DNA from: Brugia malayi
Lineage: Eukaryota; Nematoda; Chromadorea; Rhabditida; Onchocercidae
Length of the DNA: 64,000 bases
Direction of reading: 5' to 3'
Assembly: GCF_000002995.4 (NCBI RefSeq)
Contig: NW_025062476.1
Location: 6,065,001-6,129,000, forward strand
Made by a program: the position numbers and the translations under genes
Shown here: in pieces, positions 42,106 through 57,600 of the stretch
How the letters are laid out: each line of letters opens with the position of its first letter
How positions within the stretch are numbered: the stretch's first letter is position 1
Notes under the pieces: generated by a model
Told to the model about the DNA's origin: nothing
What the model saw: only the letters and a program-made list of their open reading frames with translations
The model's database searches: none

Positions 42106-42925
42106 CCTGTTTCGAGTGCATCATCTAATATGCTCTACTTTATCCTTATCCTATGTAAAGCCCCTGCAATTATTTTGCTAGAAAACAATTACAAACATAT
42201 CTCATCGAAAATAAAAAACCTACCATCCTTACAGTGAAGGTCTGTTCTGTACAACTTTCCTCAAACATCGCAAACTTTCCAAAAAAGTTTTTTTTTTTTC
42301 CAAAGAAAAAGAGAGTGTACATGATATTCCCGCTAAACAGCTAAACAACAGACATAATGAAGCTTGCAAGCCGAATATGTATGTTTTTATGGAACTTTGC
42401 ATTGTATAAGAATCAATTTACATCTAAAACTACAAAAGTATTTAAATGTAAAATTAAAAATTTCGAAATGCGCCTTTACAATAATCAATAATCAATGACA
42501 AACAATAGCAGAATAGATATTTAAAGCTAAGCTAGCACCACAAAACCAAACTTATTTCGAGATTCCGTTTGCCTTTGGCTTCGTTAATAGTTAAGTTGAC
42601 TCATTAGAATCTGTTTAAATTTCTGCTTCGCCAGTTCAGGTGGCATCGGCGTCAGAGTGATATTTCAGATCGCACAATGCATCAAAGTTATGCATATGTG
42701 CGCTTCTCAACGACGTATCTAAATATCTACCGGAGTGAATTCCTAGAAAATAATGTCCCACCGACGTACAATGAAAAAATATACATTTCCTGAGCCATAG
42801 CAAACATAAATAATGAAAGTTCCAATTTACATTGAAAATCAGAAAAGAAATTAAGGCAAAAAGAAGTGAAGATTTCTGTCTCTACAGTGGAAGATTTGAG
42901 ACACCCAGTGTTAAAATGTATCGAA
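42106..42925. other. Intergenic between enolase remnant and the CIP2A-like gene
   Basis: About 0.8 kb of AT-rich sequence with no recognised gene. The 3' UTR of the minus-strand CIP2A-like gene should lie here. Enolase similarity is not visible beyond about 42105. Confidence 0.5.
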
Positions 42926-45900
42926 TTAAATCTCGTTCATCATCTGCATCATCTGGTCTTTGAATTTCAAAACTTTCTGCAACTCCTTGTTGAGACGTTC
43001 AATCTCTTCAGCTTTCCCATCCAGCTATAATACACCACGTAGATTTTTAAACTTTTCACTGGGAAAATAAACATTTGCATATGAGAATAAAAAAATCTTT
43101 ATCCTGAGGTAAGACATACAACCTTAAGTTTAAAAAATAGTTTTACAGTAAAAAGGATAAGCGGGTAAAGATAATTACCAAAATTTTCAAACATTTCACT
43201 TCAGAGTCCTTAGCATTCGTCATCTCCTCCAGTTTCTTCTGTGCATGCTTCAAACTCTCAGCCATCTCTGCAAAACGAAGTGCAATGAAGTTTTAATTTT
43301 GAAGCAAACTGTCCATAATGAAAGACAAGCTATATTCGCGTTGAAATATGAAGTTTTTTAGTGGAATTAGTATTTATAATTAAAGTACGAAATGAATTTC
43401 TCCAAAACCTATTTTCATTAAGCGTTATTGGTACAGGGAATTCTGATTCCTCATCTAAAAGAAAGAACCAAATAATATCTATATGCTAAAACTATGAATA
43501 TGATAGTTGTTCGTGGCATGAATTTCTGCGATCTCTGCGATCAATGTCCTATATTTTTCAAAAAAAGAAATATGAACCGTTGTTTTCGGCTTTTTTAGCC
43601 ACTAAATTCAGTTCCAAAATTTTAAATTCATTGACGAGTTGAACACATTCTTTGTCCTTATTAATCAAAGCATCTGATGCTCTAGAAATATAACTTTATA
43701 AAATTTAACAAAGCATTGAACATCGCATCATTTTTCCTTCTTACTTTTTTTTTTTTAAACTTAATTTGATCTTGTAAACAAAGTTTACTGGGCAAATTTT
43801 TTCCTCAGTTCGTCGTAACGACTCTTCGCAAGTGTAGCAAGCTCTCGTTCGCTTTTATTTTCTTCTTGTAAAATGTTTTTTTCTTGTGTTATTTTTTCAA
43901 GCCTGAAAATAAAAAAAGTACAAAAAAATAAATAAAAAAAAAGAATAAAGAGACCGGAATATGTGAAAACAATGGTTTTGAATCTATCACAGTAAATTCC
44001 ATTCGTCATATTTATAACTTCTGTGAAAGCTCTCCTACCACCGCAACAAATCTGAAATGTCATGAAATCAAAAAGCGCTAAACTGATATGATGACTTTAC
44101 AGATTTTGACCGCGATACTGAGATGTATTTAAATTTTAAATGAACTCACTCGTCATTGAGCACAGCCAGTTCCATTTTTTTATCCTCCACTATTTTCTTA
44201 TAAGCATCACACGTTTCTTCTGTTTCTCTTTTCTCTGAATAGAGAGAAGTTAGCAACGCGTTTAAATTTTCGATTTTTTTTTCGCAATCAGCAACCAATT
44301 TTCGAAGACTTATTATCTGCAAAAATTGTGATGGAATTAAAAGTTAAAACTTCTCTGAAGATTAAAAAAGCTCTAAACCGCCACCTCATTTTCATTATCT
44401 TTTTTGTTACGCAGATTATGATCTTCATGATGACGCAACGACTCTTCCATCTTTGCTACTATTCTTTCCAATTCTTTTTCCCGAATCTAAATATATATAT
44501 AATCTGCATAGGTAGCAATAAAACAGAAAAAACAATAAATCGAACTATGCACAAAAAATATACTAGCAAAGTGGCTTTTTAGAATCCATTTTCTGGAATG
44601 TGTACTACAAATAAGACTTGAAAATGTAAGTTTTATAAACATGAAAATAAGTACTGCATATCATTTGCAGTTGAATCAAACTCAAACCGAAACAGCATTT
44701 CGATTCGAATAAAACACCAGTTAAAGGAAGAAAGGAAGACGAATTGTAATAGTTTTTTTTTTTAAATAAACAGCCAAAGAAGTACAGGTGTAAGAAATTT
44801 AAACGTACCTTCAAAGTTCGTACCTCCTTTTCATACATATTTAATAACTGCGATACTCGAGGATCTTTGAGCTGGAAACTTGGTTCAGTGTCAGGCACTA
44901 TTTATTTTTATTTATGCAATAACATAGAAATAAATATTATGTAAATTAATAATCAGCACATTATACCATTCTGCACCATTTCACACAAATCATTTGAAAT
45001 AGTACATAAATTATTTCAAACTCACAACATTCTCTTGCTGTAGCTTATCCAGCAGATCACCGACTTGTTTTACAGTCTCACTTTTATCTATCAAACGATC
45101 ACTGGATGTTTTTTTATTATCTACTGCGAAACCACCAACATCACCATTTAAGCTAACTTCGGAGTTGTCGCTAGAACGACAATATATAGAGGTGAGTAAT
45201 TTTTATTTACTCCAAAATAGTTAAGTTACTTGAAATTAATAACGTGTTGTATTAACCACCAGGAAATATTGAAAATAAAAAGAAGCATACCGAGATAAAC
45301 AGATCCTTGCTGCATTAGATGCCAAAATCTTTTCTTCACGATAGCCTGCTATCAAATCTCCCAACCTCAAAACAGTTAATTAAGATAAGTTAAACAAAAA
45401 AAATAACTATTGAAAGCATACCATTTTGTAGGAAAAGTGTGACTTTGTGCACAATGTATGTAAAGAAGTAAAGCTTCATGAGTCAAGTCGGCACCACCAC
45501 CAACAACTGCATATGCGATAAACGGCACTAAGCGGTCATCCTGAAAGATAGGATAGAAACAAATCCAGAAACTAAAGTGCTAGATATCAAATTAATTAAT
45601 ATTTAGTATCACATACCTTCAGTATTTTCCAATATAAATCTTTGTGTGGTTTTGAATGATCTTTCAGTATGGTCAGAACTCTCAGCAGTTTCAAAACGAC
45701 TGCTACACCATCGACGCTATAAGTTTTCACATAATTTATACATGAAGTAATGAAGAACATTAGATGATAACAAAAAAAAAAAAAAGATTCGCGGTTCTTT
45801 CAAGATGATATTACAACAGTAAAGCAAGGTAAATGGCGAACTCGAGCACACTGCAAACGATAAAGTTATGAATACGAAGTAGTGATATTATATAAATTCG

Positions 45901-48900
45901 AGAAATACGAAAGACTGCAACTACTAATAGCTCACTTTTGTTAATAAAGAATTGACCCTTAAATCTCAAAATACGGGACAATACACAAAACTCACCACCA
46001 TTCAGGCAAAGATCCACTACGCTGCATTGCAGGCTGTCCTACGTAAGTAACAACAGTATTTGAGATCATTTGTGATTCGATGATGTGAGAGCAAAGCGGA
46101 GCAGTGACAACTTCGAATAAATAAGTTCTTGTTTCATCATCATTTGAAACCGCTAAAAAAAAAGAGAAAAAAAAAAACTAAAATGGTTGTAAATTTTATG
46201 GTTTGCATCCACAATATGGATCTGAGTATAATTTCTTCATGGAACAGCAAGTGAATCGTAAGCGATTACTTTCAACGAGGCGTAACCCCTCAGTTATTCT
46301 TTGGCACTGAAATTTTACAAAGTTGCTGACTGTTTCAATCGCCGTTTTTGTGTTATTTTCGATAAGTCGTAAAATATGTTCCGTGGGCAAAACATCTTGT
46401 ACATGACCATCGTTTTCGATTAGTTCCTGTGCAAAATTATCCTGAGATTAACAAATACAAATAGGTGCAAATATCACGATCAATATTCAATATAAAAATT
46501 ATGCTGATGCAAGTTAAATGCCAATTTTTCGACATATTTATTTTGCTTAACTTATATGAACTCCTTTTTTAGAGATGACTCCAGTATCAATGCTCCATTC
46601 ACCAACAAATGCCCAAATGAAACTTTTTAACAGTTTAAAAAAACGAAATATGTAATGAAACTTAACATCCTGTTCATACTTCGTTATCAAAGCTTTGTAA
46701 GCATGAATGTCAAAAGAGGCAAAATATCAAAAGCACGCTTTTTTTGTACCTGCAGCAAATAAATGAGAAGACGAAGAGCCTTCAAAGGGATTTCAGGCTC
46801 AATCGCTTCATCGAAAGAGAGATTAGATGTGTTGCAAATAGCTAGAATTGGAGTTGTCAATCTTTCATTGTGTACTGAGCACCGTAAAACAGCTTGGGCA
46901 GTTGCTGATCGTAACTGTGCCATCGAACAAAATGATAAAAAAAGATCGTATACCTGCAAGCACACTTTCACAAGCTAAATTTTCAGGAATCCCATAGAAG
47001 ATTTGAGAATGTAAACAAATTTTAAATTATAGATGAAATAACCTACTTTAAGTGACTCCTCGGTGCGAGGATCAATTTGAACAAAAAGGCCTGCAACACG
47101 TTGAATCGTGTTTTCAAAATATGAATAGGAAACAAGATCTTTGCCTGTAGACGTAATTGTTGGAAGTGATGATATCTGCAAAGTCTAGTTCACTTTTTTC
47201 ATGTCTATTACCAGAAAATGATAAAATATGAGTAGGAGGTGAAATAACAACACAAATTTAAATCAGTTATATAAACATTCTTGCATATTCTGTTCAGGCA
47301 TTTTTCCCATCACAAAAATGGAGGACCTCTTTGAAGATATTAAACCTTTAAAAACATACATCAGAACAGTCATTAATGATTAATCGCTTCAGCAGATCAA
47401 CAGCAATATGTCGCGTCATCAAATGGTCCCCCAAAATCAAAACATTGAAAACACACCGGAATGTTTGAGGAATGTTCCGAGAACAAAATACCTGAAGTGA
47501 GAAATTTTTCCATCTGTTATGCATGAATATGTTTCCAATTTAAATTTATGCTTAGTATTACATCTTGTTGTTCCCGCTAAGGGCTATTCTTTCCACTTCA
47601 AAAAATGAGCAAAATATTACATTCTGCTTTTTCAGTTTTTTCTCCAAAAAATGCTAAAAATACTAGCAAAACAACTTCATATTAAATAGTCCCATAAAGT
47701 TATTTTTTAAACGCTACAGAATGGATATGATATGATTAAAATTTTTCGCTATGTTTGAATTAACTACTTAAAAAAAGTCACCGTATCACGAAGTTTTTCC
47801 TCCAGAAAACCGACTAGTACAAGAGATGAAATAACTACAGTTCGCGAGTCATGAGCTAATAGCTTTAGCAGTTTGTGAGTGAAAACTTTGTAGGATGACT
47901 GTAAATGTTTCATATTAGCGTAATTGAAACAATGTTATTAAATATTATTTGTAAACAAAAAGCATCATACTCCATATCAGAAACGCGGAATTTAAAATCA
48001 TTTTATTACAAAACCACAAATGAACTCACCGATTTGCGTATTCTTAAACAAGCTGATTTCGATCGAGCAGCAAGATTACATAGTATGGCTATACAATAAG
48101 GAAGCCATTCTGGTTCATCATCACAAGTCCTACAACAAATCCAGTTACATAAAAATATTTAAAGTTGGGAAACTTGTAGAATTTTTCAATAAATGTGAAT
48201 GAGCAAAAGAAAATAAATATGATAAAAAATTAAATACACACCATACATATCAAAATCTAATAAGACAAGCACACTAAATAGGTCAAAACCAAACCTTATA
48301 TAAACATATTCATAGCGATAAGGTAAATGAAGTTAAAACTAACACTTCGCTTAAAAGAAATGAAATAAGATCATTTGTCCATAATCCAAGCACTACATTT
48401 CGTTCATAAGTGAGTACCTAAACAAGCAAAAATTATGCTAGCAACAAAATCGAACATCATTAAATCTACTAATATAAATATAACACACCTGAAGTAGTCG
48501 CAATACGTCAATAAGATTTTGTGGGCCAAGCTGTTCTCGCAGTGACAACTTTAAGCATTCAAAAACTGACCCACATATTTGCAGATTTTCTCCTGCCAAG
48601 TACCTTCTGATTGAGATATTGTGAAAAGCTAAAACACATCCGCTAACTGGCATGTGCAAAAATGATCATCATAATGTCAACATCACCCTAACCTTATTGC
48701 TTACATTTCTACAACGGCGGCTACTCTGTGCAATTTAAGCACTATAAATGTCATACTGGGCAAAGAATCTTTATAAATTCGAAAGTAAAACATTGAAAAC
48801 ATAGCTAACCTAAGTTGAAAAGAAAAAGATGTAAACGAGAACGAGTAACTGCCGATGTAGAAATACCATTCAGTAGCATCGAACAATAACGAAGCAGATC

Positions 48901-49445
48901 GCATAACTGACGATCATGTATGCTTAATCTGGCTGATGTATCCAAAATATTTGTCAACTCGACCAATTTCTGGAACCGTTTCATTTAAATAGAAAAAAAC
49001 GATAGTATTTTTTTTTTCTTAGTAAGAAATAATAAATAACCACCAGGACTAATGCAAGGAAGATGTGAGTAGCAGAAAGATGGATATATAGAAATGAATA
49101 CACAGCTATAGAGTAACATATAAAAATAAAGTTGGGGACTTTATTTTATCACTAAGGATATTGTAACTTAATACAATTCTAGTGTTTTACTTGTTACTAA
49201 TAAAATTATGATTCCATTGGAATTATCATACATGTAAAATTCATAGCTAAATCACTTAAGACAGATAAGTGAAAATATTTTGGTTATAAAACATAGAAAT
49301 GGATTTATCGCTTATCCCAAGAAAATAAAATGTTCACCCCCAAATGAGTATCCAACGAAGAAGCATTACTTTCGTTACTGTCGCTGTGAAATCGGTAGAC
49401 AGCAGTAGTAGCTGCAGTAATAGATGCCCTTAAGGCATCACTCAT
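42926..49445 (-). CDS. CIP2A-like armadillo and coiled-coil protein
   Basis: Vertebrate CIP2A is a dimeric armadillo/coiled-coil scaffold that inhibits PP2A-B56 and works with TOPBP1 in mitosis. Here 22 exons close in phase (49338-49445, 48810-48969, 48489-48628, 48344-48417, 48030-48129, 47782-47898, 47360-47491, 47047-47175, 46750-46953, 46270-46441, 45996-46152, 45617-45716, 45422-45540, 45291-45365, 45026-45170, 44809-44871, 44385-44486, 44150-44316, 43789-43902, 43578-43681, 43179-43267, 42926-43024), giving about 889 residues versus about 905 in human. Key similarities: SRNIPQTFRCVFNVLILGD and AVDLLKRLI against the human RNIHQTF...VDLLMDLL segment; FLSFCSMAQLR; DLYWKILKDDRLVPFIAYA; DPRVSQLLNMYEKEVRTL leading into a C-terminal coiled coil (KELERIVAKMEE, ELATLAKSRYDELRKKF) ending MMQMMNEI. 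One acceptor (45366) is GAG. It was first mistaken for Uso1/p115, which has the same architecture. Confidence 0.86.
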
Positions 49446-49471
49446 TTGTATGAACCACAACTAGTTTATTT

Positions 49472-49480
49472 CCTGAAAAC
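49472..49480 (-). promoter_or_regulatory. Trans-splice (or 5' UTR) acceptor of CIP2A-like gene
   Basis: A strong GTTTTCAG acceptor on the minus strand, 27 bases upstream of the ATG at 49445, with no matching upstream coding exon. This fits a spliced-leader addition site. Confidence 0.5.
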
Positions 49481-51037
49481 AATACTACAAATTAAAAGAT
49501 GGCCAATTTAGAAGCTCTCAAACTTGCACAAACCGTGAGACAAATCTTACCAACCTATCAAACTTAAATGATGCCTCATCTATTGTTATTTCTCTTCTAA
49601 AATATTTACTGTTAAATCTAATGATAAATTTTTCTTTCATATATTTGTATCAATAGACGTTCGTAAAATGATTACATAAATCTAGTCCAAATGTTAACAG
49701 TATACAAAAGTATCCACGTCCAGTGCTTAGGCTGGCAACATACCCAATGCTATATGTACTTTTCTTTTACTGCTAAATAAGCAAGCAGCCGAAATTTACT
49801 AGTTACGTAGCTCAAGGAAAATAGACTGTCAACACAGATCGCTTCCAAATACAGCAGAAATATAAATCAGATCATTTTCAAGAAGTGCAATTAATAGTTA
49901 TCAGTTTATTATGAAAGCCACTAGTTATTGAAACGTCCATCATTTCTGCAGCAAAATACTGCAATTAATCCACAAGGCGTGAGAACTTATTTCATTCGCC
50001 ATAGTCCAACTGAGAGGTTATTCAGTTCACAACTTTTCGCAAATGTTTAATGAAAATGTTTCAACGATGTTCGGATAAATTAAAAATTTCTATGGTAATG
50101 TCGAAATTCAATAATGCATTCAATAGGTGATAAAGGCAGAAGTGACAACTGAAAATGAACTGAACATTTCAGTTTGTTAACAATTTAAAATATTGGTTAG
50201 TTGCATAGAGAAGAAAATATTGCAATCATATTGCAAGCATCAGTACTTTCATTTCAGTCATCCAACACGTGGAATAACGAATACACATTAACGATCAAAA
50301 CATTAATGAAAAATAACCGAATAGGAACAAGTCTTTTAAAGTTATCTCAAAGCGCATAAGACAACTCTACAGATTCCATTTGTAATGTTTGTAGCAGTTC
50401 CTATAGTCTATGTTTGCTGCTTGAACACTTACCAAAAATACTAGAATATTCAGAAATTAAAGCACCGAAATCAATTAGGATAATTGTATAAAAGTTTTGG
50501 TATGGAAATTTTGCATAAAAGCCCACTCCATCTATAATAAATTTGACCTCAAACAGATAGTGTGGTTGGTGTGTTATTAAATTAAGTGGAAAATATATTA
50601 TAGCTATATGAGTTTTAAATAAATCAGATGTTCTTTGGTGTAAGTTGCTTAAATGCTACTTTCAGTCATTTTTATAACAAAAATTTTTTTCCAAATTTCA
50701 TGTTAAAACTTAATCGAATGTGAAATATGATAATATCTAACATGATAATAGTGGTACAGATACAGTTGGTACTCATAATATCTTGGAATTTTTTGAATTT
50801 TTCTCCGAAGCGATTTAAAAATAAACTACATGAATATTCTCAGCTCTGTGTATGTGCAAAATAAAGTCAGCACAAAAAATCTAAACAATTTATGAATTAT
50901 CATTACAGATGCAAAGTCAAAACACTTACAAAATAAAAAAAATAAAAGTTGATGAGATGATAAATGCATGATATGAGAAAGTTTAATGACTGCTGCCTAC
51001 TTCGAACATATACGTTTAGTGCAAAGGTCATTCTTTA
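49481..51037. other. Intergenic between PIGA and the CIP2A-like gene
   Basis: About 1.56 kb of AT-rich sequence. I see no exons, RNA genes or repeats that I can support. It should include the PIGA 3' UTR and the promoter of the CIP2A-like gene. Confidence 0.5.
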
Positions 51038-53717
<2,680 letters not shown>

Positions 53718-53741
53718 TGGATCCAATTACTTGTATACATT

Positions 53742-53751
53742 ACTAAAATTG
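53742..53751 (-). promoter_or_regulatory. Possible trans-splice acceptor of piga-1
   Basis: GCAATTTTAG on the minus strand ends 25 bases upstream of the piga-1 ATG. No upstream coding exon in phase was found, and an in-frame stop follows the acceptor. This fits a non-coding leader or spliced-leader site. Confidence 0.4.
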
Positions 53752-54571
53752 CGATAATTTTCGATCAAATAACGATAAGTCGACTGTTAAGAAAGGAAGA
53801 ATCAATGTACTATCATGCCTTTATATTTCGAACTACTAGTCCACAAATATTTTTTTATCAAGAACGTTCGAAAAAAAAAAAACCGAAACTTCTTATTCTC
53901 AGCTGAACAAAGCGAAAACAACTTGTAAGTCGAAAAACCTCACATTAGGCCTAAAGTACCACCATACTTGTTATTGTTCAAAAACTTCTAATGAAAATTC
54001 GAATCACTAATTCATAAAATTCCTGTTATGTCTCAAAAATCGATGAAGATATCTAATGCATCAAGATACGTTAAGAAACATTATATCATGCCAGAAACAA
54101 AAAAGTAATTCATTTAGTTCATTTCATAAATCAAAATCCAACAATATATCCTTAATAAAAAAGACCAACGCAGTGATGTCAATGTAAGATAAAGAAAACA
54201 AGAATGAAAAAATCACGAACGTAATAGTTGTGCAGGAGATTTTCTTCAAATTACATTTTAATAGTTATTCCTTTCATGAAATATGTCACAGATCACCAAG
54301 GAAACAATAACTGTCTGATAAATTAACTAAGTGTTATCTAAGAAATATTATTTGTAAGAAATACAACCACACATATGTGAAAAGTTTAGAGTAAATTTAG
54401 TTTTTTTCTTTTTGAATTTTTCCAATCTGTACCAAGAAAGGAAAAATTATAACTTGACAATAAGTAACAAAAGATCTCAGTTCCGAGATCAGAACGGCAG
54501 CTTGGAATGTGAGTAACATAAAGCCCTCATGCTGAAATCCTTTTCGGTGTATTCTGAAACATTGTACACTC
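53752..54571. other. Intergenic between thoc-1 and piga-1
   Basis: About 0.8 kb that contains the thoc-1 3' UTR and possibly its last small exon. An acceptor-like GGATTTCAG on the minus strand near 54532-54540 precedes CATGAGGGC and could start a terminal thoc-1 exon. Nothing else is recognisable. Confidence 0.4.
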
Positions 54572-54631
54572 TTATATAGAATTTAAAATACTTTGTAGAA
54601 AAACAAAAACATTATAGAAAAAAAGACCAAC

Positions 54632-57600
54632 CCCTCTAAAAACTTGTCCAACTTGTTCACTGAATAATTCAGCCATCAATAAAACACTACTAATCCGTTT
54701 AACCGTTGCTGCTTTTCCCTCCTTCTGCCTCCAGGCTGTTAGTATTCTTTGTGCCACTTTCATTGGCTGGAACGAAAAGAATACTTTCCAGCAAATTTGA
54801 GTAGTTTCATGAAACTTCATTAAATAAATGTAAGAAAAGTATGGTCAAACATATGTATAGAACTGATATCAAGACATCACTATGCCGCACACCTCTTCTT
54901 TTGCGTCGTTCCTTTCTTTATTGATATTCATTACATCTGCTAACGTCGACCAATTGCTTGCAAGTAACGGTGCCAGCTGTTCGATGTGTGAGTCAGTTAA
55001 AGCAGCAGATGGTTCAATATGCTCCCGCCTGAAAAAAAAAAAAAAAACATGCAAACTAAAAAATAGCAGAAAAACCAGTCATTTCTGTACCAGCAACGTT
55101 TTCACCAAAGATTCAGTAAATAGCAGCTATCACAGCTTACCAAATGGTGATTTCTGCATTACTGAATAAGACGGAGTGAAGTCCTGTGAAAATCCAAAAA
55201 CAATAACAAAAATATAAGAACATTTGTGCAGCAAAGTTTCTAATACACAAAAGCAAAATATGTTAAATAGATGAATTCACTGCTAAGTAGTTCACTGCTT
55301 CTTAAAAAATGGAAGAAATTGAATCACCACGTATTATAAAAAATTTAGAAATAAAAGAGAAAGGAACCCATTACGAAGAGCTGATGAAGTAGAACTGTTA
55401 TTACTATTCACATTTCCTTTGATATTTCTTTTGTTATCTGTAATACCCGGAATGCGATCTTTCAATTCCTGAAATGTTAGTTGCAAAATACGATTACTTT
55501 CCCTTTTTTTTTTTTCAGTCATATAGGTTTGAGATAGTGGAGTTTTCTAAACTATAGGATAATTAGAATCTCCTCGCATGCAGATACCTTTAACTCTATG
55601 GAACTGGCCTCAATAGATGAAGATCGCATACATTCTTGAAAACGATTTATTTTACAAGTAACAAGGAAATTCTGCTCGAACAAAAATTAGTTTGCACCAA
55701 ACCACACAATTAAAACTAACCGGAAAATTAGCTGCAGTATGCTTGATCACTTCTTCCAAAAATGGTGCTAAATTCGTTGTTACTTCACTCCTCTTCGATG
55801 GTGTCTATAATAGCACATAAATTAAAATAATTTCATAATATATTGGTATGTTCATAAAGAGAACGTACTTGAAAATATGACGTGCTCTGAGACATCAGCA
55901 GCCGTGATGCTCTCCACTGGAATGATTCATTGTTCACTGATCTGAAAGGATTTTAGAAAAGAAATCACAATTCACATATAGCAGCCATAAATGTTGGTTA
56001 TGTCGAATTTTTCATTTATTTCCATTTTTGCATTTTTTAGTGCAATCCTGATATATTAAATTCCTTTCTTCCCCCAAAAAAATGAAGTCTTGAAATTACT
56101 GAGTGGAAACCAATAAATATCAGCATTTATTACATTCCTCTTAACATTATCCAAAACCAATAGATTAAGCAAGCAAAATATCGCGATAAAAATTGCTAAA
56201 AATTGCCTATATTGCTCTTCAACTAGTTGTTCCGGATCTAGTTCGTCGAGAGGATCTTCAAGGAATGCAACCAACTTCGGTATAAAATTTCTGAAAGAAT
56301 CAAGCTTCTACATTAGGTAACTTATGAGAAAATGACTTTCGCCTCTTCCATATGAAAAGTTTTGTTTATATACTTTCGTAATCAGAAATGATGTCATTGA
56401 AACAAATTATATGGTTGAAATCAGTACATTCTATGAAAAGATAGTAATTAAGATTACGATATGCTTTTCAAATACAATCTCTAATGAATAAAATGCTTCA
56501 CCATATGAAAAATACACTTTTATCTAGAAGCTGCCGAATAGCTACACTTTTATCTAGAAGCATCAAATTTTACCTTCTTGAGTCTTCACAAGCCGACAAC
56601 ATATCTGGATTGATATTCCATAACTTCGTCAGTTCTGGATTGCCGAGATCAAGTTTTGAGGGGTCATATCTGTTTCTAGGCCGCCTACAAAAGATGAACA
56701 AAAAATTATTACTTTATCTTACATATTTCATGGATTCGAAAATAAGGAGAACAAAAAAAAAAAAAAAAAAACTGTTTCACTTTACTTTTTTATTTTCGAT
56801 TTTGAAGAAGTTATAAGATCCAACATGATATACTATCATTATAACTTTCGCAACGTAAGAAATATTTCAGTATGTTTCATGTTCATTTTATGCAATTGTA
56901 GTAATTTACTTTTTAAAAACGCTAGGTTTTTCTTTGTCTGCCAATTGAGTATAATCCAGGCAACCTTTGTTCTTCCATTCAGACCATTCCTTCTCACGAT
57001 GAAGAATTACCTAAATATACTTCAGAAAGTAATTTTCTCTATCCAGTTCTTCCAAATTTTGAGTTAGTGAAAACTCACTTTCATAGCATCAGCAAAATGA
57101 GGTCCTTTTGGATACGTCTCACGAAGTAATCGAAAACATCTCTCAGTGGATTCAATAATAAATCGTAACTGTTCATCATTCAGAGTAAAAGATTTGCTAG
57201 AAAAATAAAGATAGGTAGAAATTTTCTACTTACAACATGATGACTAAAATATATCAAAAAGAGATTCAAAAAGTAATTGAAAATCCAAAAACGAAAATAG
57301 TTACTCCTTGAATTTGATATCGGATACTAAATATTGGTATAGAATTAGGCACTGCACAAGAAAGTAACGTCGAAATTGAGAATCATTTAACTGTAATTGC
57401 AATAGCTGAAAAAATTGCAATTCAGTGGTATCATAATTTCGGACATGCAATTTTTAAAAACGTTACTCTAACATAATACCAATGAACTGCCGAGAATAAA
57501 CTACCTTCTGACTAGTTAAATATTTCGCAAAATAAATGTCTTCATCTCCATCAGCTCTCGAAGTAGATGGGATTGCAGCAATATCATCATTTGAATTTTC

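Noticed and set aside
43975..44047. Acceptor-like site and open segment between exons 44150-44316 and 43789-43902 of the CIP2A-like gene
   Set aside because: It reads into a stop, and the flanking exons join directly in phase to give a continuous coiled coil.
48715..48735. 19-base microexon in the CIP2A-like gene
   Set aside because: The exon ending at 48810 joins the exon starting at 48628 in phase without it; inserting it breaks the frame.
42926..49445. Initial identification as vesicle tether Uso1/p115
   Set aside because: Architecture is similar, but several sequence blocks match CIP2A specifically and no p115 head signature was found.
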